DNA of 22,877 nucleotides from Lachnospiraceae bacterium (GTDB taxonomy: Bacteria > Bacillota > Clostridia > Lachnospirales > Lachnospiraceae): the NCBI GenBank assembly GCA_016282215.1, contig JAEEKC010000376.1, forward strand, positions 1 to 22,877, in the 5' to 3' direction. The position numbers were made by a program, and so were the translations under genes. The notes under the pieces are model-generated. The model was given only the letters and a program-made list of their open reading frames with translations. It had not been told where the DNA came from and searched no databases. Below, piece by piece: positions 14,268-22,372 of the stretch; within the stretch, counting starts at the first letter, position 1; each line of letters starts with the position of its first letter.

Positions 14268-15644
14268 ATGGCAAAAGCAAAATCACAAACCCTGTTCTTT
14301 TGCCAAAACTGCGGCTATGAATCCACGAAATGGATGGGACAGTGTCCGGGATGCCGGGAGTGGAACACTTTTGTAGAAGAGCCTGCTGCGCGCAGCGCGG
14401 CCGGGGGAACGTCGGCATCCGGCAAACAGACAAGGGAGTATCGAAAACCGGTCACGCTGTCTGCGGTCTCCATGTCGCAGGAGGATAAGTTTTATTCGAA
14501 GATCGGTGAACTTGACCGGGTACTGGGCGGCGGCATTTTGCCGGGACAGCTGGTCCTGGTGGGCGGTGATCCCGGGATCGGGAAGTCCACGCTGCTTCTT
14601 CAGATGTGCCAGAAGCTTTCCGCACAGGATTGCAGGGTGTTATATGTATCCGGCGAGGAATCCTTAAAGCAGATCAAGATCCGGGCACAGCGGATGGGCG
14701 AGTTTACGGACAGCCTGACGCTCCTTTGCGAGACGGATCTTGCGATGATAGAAACGGCTATCGACCGGGAAACGCCGCAGGTGGTAGTCATCGATTCCAT
14801 TCAGACCATGTTTTGCGAAAGCGCAACCTCAGCGCCGGGAAGTGTATCCCAGGTGCGGGAAGCAACGGGAATCCTGCTTCGGATCGCAAAGAGCAAAGGC
14901 GTGGCGATCTTCATTGTCGGTCATGTGACAAAAGAAGGAACTGTCGCCGGTCCGAGAGTGCTTGAGCATATGGTGGACACGGTGCTCTATTTTGAAGGCG
15001 ACCGGTATGCTTCTTACAGGATCCTGCGGGCGGTCAAGAACCGTTTCGGATCCACCAATGAGATCGGCGTTTTCGAAATGTGCCGGGAAGGTCTGGCGGA
15101 AGTGAAGAATCCATCGGAGTATATGCTCAGCGGACGGCCGCAGAATGCTGCCGGTTCCGTAGTGGTCTGTGCCATGGAAGGCACGCGGCCGGTACTGATC
15201 GAGCTGCAGGCCCTGGTCTGCGATACATCCTTCCAGCTGCCGCGCAGACAGGCAACGGGCATAGATTATAACCGTGTCAACCTGCTGATGGCGGTTTTGG
15301 AAAAGAGATTATCACTGCACCTCGGCAGCATGGATGCCTATGTGAACCTGGCAGGCGGCATGAAGGTGGCAGAACCGGCGCTCGACCTTGGTGTTGTGCT
15401 GGCCCTGATCTCCAGTTATAAAAACAAACCGATTCCTGATAAGGCAGTCGCCTTCGGAGAAGTGGGACTGTCCGGTGAAGTGCGGGCGGTGACGCAGATG
15501 TCCCAGCGGATCGCGGAAGCGGCAAAACTGGGCTTTGAACTTTGCGTTCTGCCAAAGGCGGGAACGGATAAGCTCGGGAGCATCCCGGGCAATATGCGCC
15601 TTGTGCGCATTGAAAATGTCAGTCAGATACTCGAGTGGGTATAA
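14268..15644 (+). CDS. radA: DNA repair protein RadA (Sms)
   Basis: RadA is a hexameric RecA-like helicase that drives branch migration and recombinational repair in the cytoplasm. ATG 14268 gives 458 residues, the usual length; a longer frame from 14214 lies inside the previous gene. A C4 zinc finger uses Cys12, Cys15, Cys26 and Cys29 (CQNCGYESTKWMGQCPGC). Walker A GGDPGIGKST has its lysine at 106, VVVIDSIQTM is Walker B, and the RadA-specific KNRFG motif lies at 257-261. The C-terminal Lon-like domain follows (PALDLGVVLALISSY, AFGEVGLSGEVR). In many Firmicutes disA comes next; here the Pel cluster starts 35 bp later, leaving little room for a terminator, so pel genes may be read partly from upstream. 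Confidence 0.97.
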   Translation: MAKAKSQTLFFCQNCGYESTKWMGQCPGCREWNTFVEEPAARSAAGGTSASGKQTREYRKPVTLSAVSMSQEDKFYSKIGELDRVLGGGILPGQLVLVGGDPGIGKSTLLLQMCQKLSAQDCRVLYVSGEESLKQIKIRAQRMGEFTDSLTLLCETDLAMIETAIDRETPQVVVIDSIQTMFCESATSAPGSVSQVREATGILLRIAKSKGVAIFIVGHVTKEGTVAGPRVLEHMVDTVLYFEGDRYASYRILRAVKNRFGSTNEIGVFEMCREGLAEVKNPSEYMLSGRPQNAAGSVVVCAMEGTRPVLIELQALVCDTSFQLPRRQATGIDYNRVNLLMAVLEKRLSLHLGSMDAYVNLAGGMKVAEPALDLGVVLALISSYKNKPIPDKAVAFGEVGLSGEVRAVTQMSQRIAEAAKLGFELCVLPKAGTDKLGSIPGNMRLVRIENVSQILEWV

Positions 15645-15679
15645 GACAAATATACATTTGGGGATGAAGAGAGAAAAAG

Positions 15680-17848
15680 ATGAAACAGGAAAACACCAAT
15701 CAGCCGTCCTGTGTGCTTCTTTGCGGAAACACGGAAGTCCTCGGAACGGAGCAGATTGAACGGATCTTGCAATTCTATAAAGTTGTCCTGCTGCAAAAGG
15801 GCGAAGCTGTGGATATTGCGCCCAAAAAGTATGCCGGCAGGCTGCATATCTATAAAGAAGAGACCATCGAAGGCGGTTTTGACAGGCTGCTGTCCGCGCA
15901 TAGTCCGGATGCGGTATGGTTCTTTTCCGGTTACTTAGATGACGGAAGAGGCCTGACGGATGAGGCGAAAAAGATCGAAACCATGGTCAGAAGCTGCGGA
16001 CTGCATGAGATCTCCAAGCTGGTGGCCGTCTTTTCCTGGGAAAGCCAGGTCTATGAGCCCGGCGTGAATCCGGAAAACCCGAATGAAAGAAAATATGTGG
16101 ATACCAAGGCGTTTTGCTGTGCGCAGGCTGAGGCACTTCTTCAGTTCTGTTCGCAAAAGGAAAACCTTCGGACGATCCTTTTGCGGGTGCCTTTCCTGTC
16201 AGGGAATCCTGCTTTTGCCGGCAGGGTGACAGGGTATTTTGACCATGTCCTGAAGGATGAACCCATCGCCTTTCATTTTAAGGAAACCCAGCCCGTGGAC
16301 TTTATCAGTATCCGGGACCTGACGGAGCTTTTGGTGGCGGTCACCGAAGAGACCATGGACGAGAGCGGGACATATGCCGTTTATTCGGGCTATGAACATG
16401 CCATGCGTGACCTTGGCGGAAGCCTGAAAAAATGCAGGCCCACCCTGGAGGTTACATATGATGAGACCAGGTATTATGAACGTACCTGGGATCCGAAGCT
16501 GCAGGCAGAAAGAGTCCGGAAGAATTACGGCTTTATCGCAACGGATGATGTGATCGCCGATCTGGAAGAAGACTACCGGCGCTATAAGGATTTTGTTCAG
16601 CCGAAGGAAACGGTAAAGGACAGGGCGAGAGCGGTATGGAATAAGTTTTCTTCAAATACCGTGAAGGTGATCGAGCTTGTGCTGCTGTTTCTGCTGGTGC
16701 AGGTACTGCTCGGCTACACAACGGATTCGGTCTATTTCAGATATGTGGACCTGCGGCTCTTTTTCATTCTGATCTTCGGAACGACTTACGGCATGGGTTA
16801 TGGTATCGTAGCCGGTGTCATGGAGTGTATCTCCCTTCTGTATGACTATACCCATTCGGGTGTTACTTCTACCATGCTCTTTTACAACATGGATTACTGG
16901 CTTCCCTTCGCGATCTATATCATGACCGGTTCCATCACCGGATATATCAGCAACAACTTAAGCAAAAAACTGGAATTTGCCCAGGAAGAGGTAAATACGC
17001 TGCAGGAGAAATACCTGTTTTTGAATGATGTCTACCAGTCCGTGGTGGATAACAAAGATGAGTATAAAAAGCAGATCTTAGGGTATCAGGACAGTTTCGG
17101 CAAGATCTTCGATGCAGTGGAAAAACTCAACAGTAATGCGCCGGCGGATATTTTCAGGAACGGTATCTATACGCTGGAAAACATTCTGGATAATCATTCC
17201 ATTGCCATCTATACCCTCGATGATAATCAGGCCTACGGCCGTCTGGTGGCCTGCTCCGGCGAGATGAACCAGCGTCTTGGCAAATCCCTGAAGATCGGCA
17301 TTTATCATGAAGTCTATGAAACAATTCTTTCCGGTGCAACCTGGAAAAACACGGAGCTTGATCCGGGTTATCCCATGTATGCTTACGGTATCCTGGCAGG
17401 TGAAAAAGTCCGTCTGATGATCTGTATCTATGAGGCAGGCGTCGGCCAGATGGAGCTTTACTATCTGAACCTGTTTACCATCCTGTGCAACCTGATCCAG
17501 GTTTCCTTCCTCAGGGCGCTTGAGTATCAGGAAGCCATTGAAGGTGAAAAATACTACGAAGGCACAACGATCCTGATGCCCGAATACTTTGATCAGGAGC
17601 TGCAGTCACGCCGTAAGATGGCGGATGCCGGTGTGGCAAGTTATGTGCTGCTGCAGATCTATACGGATGATTTCCCTGCCACCTGTGAAAAACTGCAGGG
17701 CATGATCCGTCACAGTGATGAACTTGGCGACGATCAGGAGGGCAACCATTATCTGATGCTTTCCCAGATCACGGGAGAGATCTTCAAGATCATCGGCAAC
17801 CGTCTTGAAGCGGGTGGTGTCGAGTACAGAATTGTGGAAGGAATTTAG
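15680..17848 (+). CDS. pelD: PelD-type c-di-GMP receptor with N-terminal SDR-like domain
   Basis: Predicted inner component of the Pel polysaccharide synthase complex (722 residues). Domains in order: an SDR/epimerase-like region (about 1-300); four membrane helices (about 328-428, from VIELVLLFLLVQVLLG to WLPFAIYIMTGSITGYI); a coiled coil (about 429-485); a GAF-like region (about 490-610); and a shortened GGDEF-like end (about 625-722). The SDR part has CGNTEVLG at 15-22, a decayed GxxGxxG (Gly16, Glu19, Gly22), but keeps Y139-VDT-K143 as a YxxxK motif. In the GGDEF remnant, Arg677-H-S-Asp680 sits exactly five residues before the GGDEF position, where QEGNH replaces the signature. It should therefore bind c-di-GMP but not make it. 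The helix-GAF-GGDEF order matches P. aeruginosa and B. cereus PelD. The call rests on this architecture and the neighbours pelE-A-F-G. The Shine-Dalgarno sequence is weak (AGAGAG). Confidence 0.85.
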   Translation: MKQENTNQPSCVLLCGNTEVLGTEQIERILQFYKVVLLQKGEAVDIAPKKYAGRLHIYKEETIEGGFDRLLSAHSPDAVWFFSGYLDDGRGLTDEAKKIETMVRSCGLHEISKLVAVFSWESQVYEPGVNPENPNERKYVDTKAFCCAQAEALLQFCSQKENLRTILLRVPFLSGNPAFAGRVTGYFDHVLKDEPIAFHFKETQPVDFISIRDLTELLVAVTEETMDESGTYAVYSGYEHAMRDLGGSLKKCRPTLEVTYDETRYYERTWDPKLQAERVRKNYGFIATDDVIADLEEDYRRYKDFVQPKETVKDRARAVWNKFSSNTVKVIELVLLFLLVQVLLGYTTDSVYFRYVDLRLFFILIFGTTYGMGYGIVAGVMECISLLYDYTHSGVTSTMLFYNMDYWLPFAIYIMTGSITGYISNNLSKKLEFAQEEVNTLQEKYLFLNDVYQSVVDNKDEYKKQILGYQDSFGKIFDAVEKLNSNAPADIFRNGIYTLENILDNHSIAIYTLDDNQAYGRLVACSGEMNQRLGKSLKIGIYHEVYETILSGATWKNTELDPGYPMYAYGILAGEKVRLMICIYEAGVGQMELYYLNLFTILCNLIQVSFLRALEYQEAIEGEKYYEGTTILMPEYFDQELQSRRKMADAGVASYVLLQIYTDDFPATCEKLQGMIRHSDELGDDQEGNHYLMLSQITGEIFKIIGNRLEAGGVEYRIVEGI

Positions 17849-17859
17849 GAGCGCAGTTT

Positions 17860-18891
17860 ATGGCTTTTGTCATTCTCATTTACATTGTACATATCATACT
17901 CTGTATCGTGCTTCTGTACGCCTGGCATGAAAGGCGGATCGAAGCCGGCGGCGCTCTTTTGTGGATCGCGGTGATGATCCCGATCTGGGGACCGCTGCAG
18001 CTTTATACGCAGCTGAATGCGGACGCCGATGCAAACGGCAGACCGCTGCAGGGATTTCAGGCGCTGATGCATAACGGGGGGATCACTACGCGTCTTCCCT
18101 GGGCAACGCAGGACGGGGTAAAGCGTGCAGAAGAAACAAGGCGCCTCGAGGAAACGGAAGCGACAGGAGATCATCATCTGCCGGAGGGGATGACCGATGT
18201 TTCCGAGGAGCAGTATTACAGTGTCCGGCGCAGCGTGCAGGTGGACAGTGATGATATGCGCGGCAAAGTCGTGCCCATTGAAGAGGCGCTGCTGGTCAAT
18301 GATACCAAGACACGGCGCGAGCTGATCGTGGATGTGCTTTACGCCAATCCGGAGGAATATGTATCCCAGCTTTACAAGGCAAAGGCGAATCCTGATACCG
18401 AGGTTGTGCATTACGCGGCGACAGCCCTTGCGGAGATCCAGAAGGAATTTGATCTGGCCTTTCATGATATCGCGCAGCGGAAGGCAAAAAATCCCATGGA
18501 TACTTCCATCGACCAGGAGTATCTGTACTGTCTTGAGCGCTATATTGACAGCGGCCTTTTGGAGGGAGATGCCCTGAAAAGCCAGCTGCGGCTGTTTTCG
18601 GAGTTTACAGGCCGGAAACTGAAGGATGAGAATGTCAGCGGCAGATGGACCCTTTTGAATAAAAAAGCAGAGGCGGATATCCGTCTTTCGGATGTGGAGG
18701 CACTCGAAGAAGATATCGCCATGATGGAGGAGAACTGGCCCGGCAGGGATGCGATCTTCCGGTATAAACTGGAAAGTGCCATGCTGCAGAAGGACAGCGC
18801 AAAGATCCGCGCGCTGATCGATAAGATGGAGGAAGAGGACGTTTTTCTGACCACGCGTCTTAGGGAAATGGTGCGGTTCTGGGAAGATTAA
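17860..18891 (+). CDS. pelE: PelE-like membrane protein of the Pel complex
   Basis: A 343-residue protein with two N-terminal membrane helices (about 2-22, FVILIYIVHIILCIVLLYAW, and 30-50, ALLWIAVMIPIWGPLQLY). A cytoplasmic, mainly helical region follows (about 60-343), as expected for the TPR-containing part of PelE (P. aeruginosa PelE has about 329 residues). PelE is thought to connect PelD with the glycosyltransferase PelF. Sequence alone would leave this unnamed; position directly after pelD and before the deacetylase gene, length and topology support the name. The Shine-Dalgarno sequence AGGAG (17847-17851) overlaps the pelD stop codon, indicating tight coupling. Confidence 0.75.
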   Translation: MAFVILIYIVHIILCIVLLYAWHERRIEAGGALLWIAVMIPIWGPLQLYTQLNADADANGRPLQGFQALMHNGGITTRLPWATQDGVKRAEETRRLEETEATGDHHLPEGMTDVSEEQYYSVRRSVQVDSDDMRGKVVPIEEALLVNDTKTRRELIVDVLYANPEEYVSQLYKAKANPDTEVVHYAATALAEIQKEFDLAFHDIAQRKAKNPMDTSIDQEYLYCLERYIDSGLLEGDALKSQLRLFSEFTGRKLKDENVSGRWTLLNKKAEADIRLSDVEALEEDIAMMEENWPGRDAIFRYKLESAMLQKDSAKIRALIDKMEEEDVFLTTRLREMVRFWED

Positions 18892-18905
18892 CGATAGATG
18901 CAGGC

Positions 18906-18910
18906 AGGAG
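18906..18910 (+). promoter_or_regulatory. Ribosome binding site deciding the pelA start
   Basis: AGGAG lies 8 nt before ATG 18919. The in-frame ATG at 18898 has no such site and would include it in the coding region. Confidence 0.7.
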
Positions 18911-18918
18911 TTTTTCGG

Positions 18919-20811
18919 ATGTTTCAGTTATTCAGGAAAAAAACCGAAAATGATATTTATGATAACCACATGAAGCTGGGCGGCATGTATGTGCTCGGCG
19001 TGGTTTTCATTGCGCTCATCGCGGCCCTGATGACCGTGCAGGCAAACGTGCAGTACGAGCTTCGGGATGAGCGGCTTACGCTTTTGCCAAAAGATCAGCT
19101 CTACAGGGTGAAAAACTTAGAGCTGAGCGGCGAAGATGAGCAGGCTCTGCCGGCGGATGTGCAGACACTTGTTGTCTACGAAGCAGAGGATGTGGTCAGC
19201 CAGAAGAGCATCGATCTGATCGAGCCGGTGCTTAACCAGATGCAGGAACCCTATAAGCTCTGCGAGGCAGGACAGCTCTCCGAAGGCGATATCGGTGAGA
19301 GCGAAAGGATCGTCATAGCGGTCAGCCATTTTCAGAAGCTTTCCGCATCCTATAGTATCCTGAAAAAGTGGGTAAAATCCGGCGGCGACCTGATGATCCT
19401 CTATGCGCCGGAAAAGAACGGCAGTTTTGAAAGCATGTACGATATCTGCGGCATCAAGGACAGCGGGGATAATATCTTAGTGGAAGGCGTCCATTTTGTG
19501 AAAGACATCATGCCCGGCGGCCAGATGCGCGATTATTTGATCGAGGACAGCTACGAATCATCACGTGAGGTTTCCCTGACCGATGACTGTGAAGTATTTA
19601 TCGAGTCTGTTTCGGATCATCCGGTGCCGATCCTTTGGAGACGGAATGTCGGTTTCGGTACTGTGGTCTTTGATAATTTCGGCATCATGGAAAAAGCCTA
19701 CCGCGGTCTGCACTGCGCAGCCTACAGTCTGATGGGCGATGTCTGCGTCTATCCGGTGATCAACGGCGCGGCCTTTTATATCGACGATTTCCCGTCGCCG
19801 ATCCCGGAAGGAGATGCCCAGTATATCACCCGCGATTACAACATGTCCATCAGTGATTTTTATTCCCAGGTATGGTGGAACGACGTTTACGACATGGGCA
19901 AAAGACATGGCGTCTATTATACCGGCCTTGTGATCGAAAATTACAACGACCAGGTAACTGGACAGTTTGAGCGGCAGACCGATGTGAGCCGGTTTTTGCT
20001 CTTCGGCAATATGCTCTTAGAGGCAGGAGGCGAGATCGGCATCCACGGTTACAACCATATGCCGCTGGTGCTCAGGAACTTTGACTACCAGGATATGTAT
20101 GACGGTTATGTGCAGTGGTCCAAGCCTTATACCATGAAAAACTCATTAAATGAGGTCATTGATTTTTCAAAGGAACTGTTTCCCGAGGAACAGCTCCGGG
20201 TATATGTGCCTCCTTCCAATGTGCTTTCCGCAGAAGGCCGTGATATCATCAGCACCACACCGCTGCGCGTCATCGCTTCTGTGTATCTGCCGGCGGACCT
20301 TGCCTATGCGCAGGAATTTGATGTATCCGCCCAGGACGGGATCGTGAATACGCCCCGTATCGTTTCCGGCTACCGGATCGATGATTATATGTACCTTGCG
20401 GCGCTGTCCGAACTGACCTTCCACTATGTCAGCACACATTTCCAGCATCCCGACGATGTCCTTGATGAGGACCGAGGCGCGGCCGAAGGCTGGCCGGTGC
20501 TTTCTACGGGACTTGAAAAGTATATGGACTGGCTTGGAGAAGGCGCTTCCGAGATCCGTTATCTGACAGGATCGGAACTGGCAGCGGCGGTTCAGCGCTA
20601 TGACCTGACGAGAGTGGCGAGACAGTGGAATGAAGAAGAGAACAAATTAAACCTTTCATTCTCTCATTTCGAGGATGAAGAGTGGATGATGGTAAGACTC
20701 GGCGGCAGAAAGAGGATCGATTCCGTGGAGGGCGGCACCCTGACACCGGTGACCTATGATCTGTATCTGCTGAAGGCTGACCGGGATCAGGTAGAGATAA
20801 CCTTCAAATAG
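18919..20811 (+). CDS. pelA: DUF2194 membrane-anchored polysaccharide deacetylase (PelA deacetylase-domain type)
   Basis: A 630-residue predicted extracytoplasmic deacetylase of Pel polysaccharide. One N-terminal membrane anchor (about 20-42, GMYVLGVVFIALIAALMTVQ) puts the rest outside. A DUF2194-type region contains NodB-like metal and catalytic motifs: YIDDFPSP with Asp289 and Asp290, HGYNH with His376 and His380 (the HxxxH pair), and VYVPPSN around residue 431. These fit a carbohydrate esterase Asp-His-His triad. Upstream (about 60-250) lies a region resembling a glutamine-amidotransferase-like fold (QTLVVYEAEDV, GGDLMILYAPEKNGSF). Unlike P. aeruginosa PelA there is no separate glycoside hydrolase domain apparent, matching the Gram-positive PelA(DA) form. 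It follows pelE by 27 bp. The spacer to pelF is 145 bp and holds a REP-like hairpin. Confidence 0.85.
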   Translation: MFQLFRKKTENDIYDNHMKLGGMYVLGVVFIALIAALMTVQANVQYELRDERLTLLPKDQLYRVKNLELSGEDEQALPADVQTLVVYEAEDVVSQKSIDLIEPVLNQMQEPYKLCEAGQLSEGDIGESERIVIAVSHFQKLSASYSILKKWVKSGGDLMILYAPEKNGSFESMYDICGIKDSGDNILVEGVHFVKDIMPGGQMRDYLIEDSYESSREVSLTDDCEVFIESVSDHPVPILWRRNVGFGTVVFDNFGIMEKAYRGLHCAAYSLMGDVCVYPVINGAAFYIDDFPSPIPEGDAQYITRDYNMSISDFYSQVWWNDVYDMGKRHGVYYTGLVIENYNDQVTGQFERQTDVSRFLLFGNMLLEAGGEIGIHGYNHMPLVLRNFDYQDMYDGYVQWSKPYTMKNSLNEVIDFSKELFPEEQLRVYVPPSNVLSAEGRDIISTTPLRVIASVYLPADLAYAQEFDVSAQDGIVNTPRIVSGYRIDDYMYLAALSELTFHYVSTHFQHPDDVLDEDRGAAEGWPVLSTGLEKYMDWLGEGASEIRYLTGSELAAAVQRYDLTRVARQWNEEENKLNLSFSHFEDEEWMMVRLGGRKRIDSVEGGTLTPVTYDLYLLKADRDQVEITFK

Positions 20812-20956
20812 AATTGAGGCCGGAAAACAGAAGTAAGAGAATAGAAAACGGGGAAACGAAACCGGGATAATGAGACCGGGAAAGTAGAAAGAGTATAGAA
20901 TAACAATGGCACCGAAGGTGCCGGGTGAGGGGCCCGGAGGATTGGAATAAAAAACA
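20812..20956 (+). repeat. Purine-rich spacer with REP-like hairpin between pelA and pelF
   Basis: The first 90 bp are strongly purine-rich on the + strand, with repeated ACCGGGA and GAATAGA-like words. Then 20907-20932 carries TGGCACCGAAGGTGCCGG and GTGAGGGG, the same hairpin repeat as 13788-13813 with one mismatch. GGCACC-GAA-GGTGCC is the stem. GGAGG at 20936-20940 is the nearest Shine-Dalgarno match to pelF but lies 16 nt from its ATG, longer than usual. Confidence 0.7.
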
Positions 20957-22372
20957 ATGAGAATCTGCGTTATCTTGGAAGGATGTTATCCATACGTGAC
21001 CGGCGGCGTGTCCACCTGGATCCACCAGTACATGACAGCGCTGCCCCAGCACGAATTCGTGATCTGGGCCATTGCGTCGGATGCATCCATGAAGGGAAAA
21101 TTCAAATATACGCTGCCATCCAATGTGGTGGAGGTGCACGAGCTGTTCCTAAATGATGCCCTGAAAGCAAAAGAGAGCATCAAGCGGCACAGCTATACGC
21201 CTGCACAGATCGAGACGCTGCGAAAGTTCATCGACTGCGACCGTCCGGACTGGGAAACGTTGTTTGCCATGTATCAGGATCAGCAGATCGAGCCCCTTTC
21301 CTTTTTGATGAGCCATCAGTTTCTGGATATCCTGACGGATATCTGTAAAGAGGAATATACCTACACCGCATTTTCGGACTTTTTCCATACCATCCGGTCC
21401 ATGTTCTTGCCGGTGCTTTATACCATTCATGCCGAGGTGCCAAGGGCCGATCTTTATCATTCCATCGCCACGGGCTACAGCGGTATCCTGGCAAGGCTCG
21501 GCAGTTACAAGTACCATGCGCCCTATATGATCTCGGAGCACGGGATCTATACCAGGGAGCGGGAGGAAGAGATCATCCGCGCAAAGTGGGTCATCCCGGC
21601 ATTTAAGAAATTCTGGGTGCGGTTTTTCTACATGCTTTCCGCCGGCGCTTATGAAAAAGCCGGCATGATCACAAGCCTCTTTGCAGGGGCCAGAAAGATC
21701 CAGGTGGACTTAGGATGCGATCCCGACAAGTGTATCTACATCGGCAACGGGATCCACTATGAGCAGTTTGAAAAGATCGGACCGAAAACGCCTAACGGCT
21801 TCATCGATATCGGAGCCGTGCTGCGTATCGCGCCCATCAAAGATGTAAAGACCATGATCTATGCTTTTTCCGGCGTAAAGTACAGGGTGCCGAATGCGCG
21901 CCTGTTCATTGCGGGTCCGGAGGATGATAAAAAATATGCACAGGAATGCTATGACTTAGTGGAAAGGCTCGGCGTCAAGGACATCTATTTCCTCGGCATG
22001 GTAAATGTAGTGGAAAAAATGGTGGACTTTGACTTTACAGTGCTGTCGAGCATATCGGAGGGCATGCCCCTTTCGGTGCTCGAATCCTTTGCAGCCGGCA
22101 GACCTGCCGTGACAACGGATGTGGGAAACTGCAAGGAGCTGGTTTCCAAGGTGGCAGAGGATGATGACCTGGGCAGCGCGGGATACTGCGTGCCGCCTAT
22201 GGATATCCGGGCGCTGACGGATGCCATGGCGAGAATGTGCCTGCAGACCGACAAACGGTATCAGATGGGGATCGCGGCAAGAGAAAGAGTGCAGCGGTAT
22301 TTCCGTCATGAAGATATGATGAGCAAGTATCTGGCAGCGTATGATGAGGTGCTGAAAAGATGGCAGGAATAG
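20957..22372 (+). CDS. pelF: Pel glycosyltransferase PelF (DUF3492 + GT4)
   Basis: A cytoplasmic glycosyltransferase predicted to polymerise the Pel chain from UDP-sugars. The 471 residues are close to the family's usual length. The N-terminal DUF3492 region is recognisable by its start (MRICVILEGCYPYVTGGVST, then WIHQYM). The C-terminal GT4 domain has YIGNGIHYEQF, the acceptor-proximal stretch VLRIAPIKDVKTMI, and the nucleotide-sugar EX7E motif, Glu368 to Glu376, in SEGMPLSVLESFAAGRPAV. There is no signal peptide. The start is fixed by the conserved MRICVILEG, although the ribosome site is unusually distant. It overlaps pelG by 13 bp. This gene plus pelG is the clearest marker of a Pel system here. 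Confidence 0.93.
   Translation: MRICVILEGCYPYVTGGVSTWIHQYMTALPQHEFVIWAIASDASMKGKFKYTLPSNVVEVHELFLNDALKAKESIKRHSYTPAQIETLRKFIDCDRPDWETLFAMYQDQQIEPLSFLMSHQFLDILTDICKEEYTYTAFSDFFHTIRSMFLPVLYTIHAEVPRADLYHSIATGYSGILARLGSYKYHAPYMISEHGIYTREREEEIIRAKWVIPAFKKFWVRFFYMLSAGAYEKAGMITSLFAGARKIQVDLGCDPDKCIYIGNGIHYEQFEKIGPKTPNGFIDIGAVLRIAPIKDVKTMIYAFSGVKYRVPNARLFIAGPEDDKKYAQECYDLVERLGVKDIYFLGMVNVVEKMVDFDFTVLSSISEGMPLSVLESFAAGRPAVTTDVGNCKELVSKVAEDDDLGSAGYCVPPMDIRALTDAMARMCLQTDKRYQMGIAARERVQRYFRHEDMMSKYLAAYDEVLKRWQE

Noticed and set aside
15645..15679. c-di-GMP riboswitch or promoter before pelD
   Set aside because: Only 35 bp separate radA and pelD, too short for a GEMM-type riboswitch, and no -35/-10 pair is apparent.
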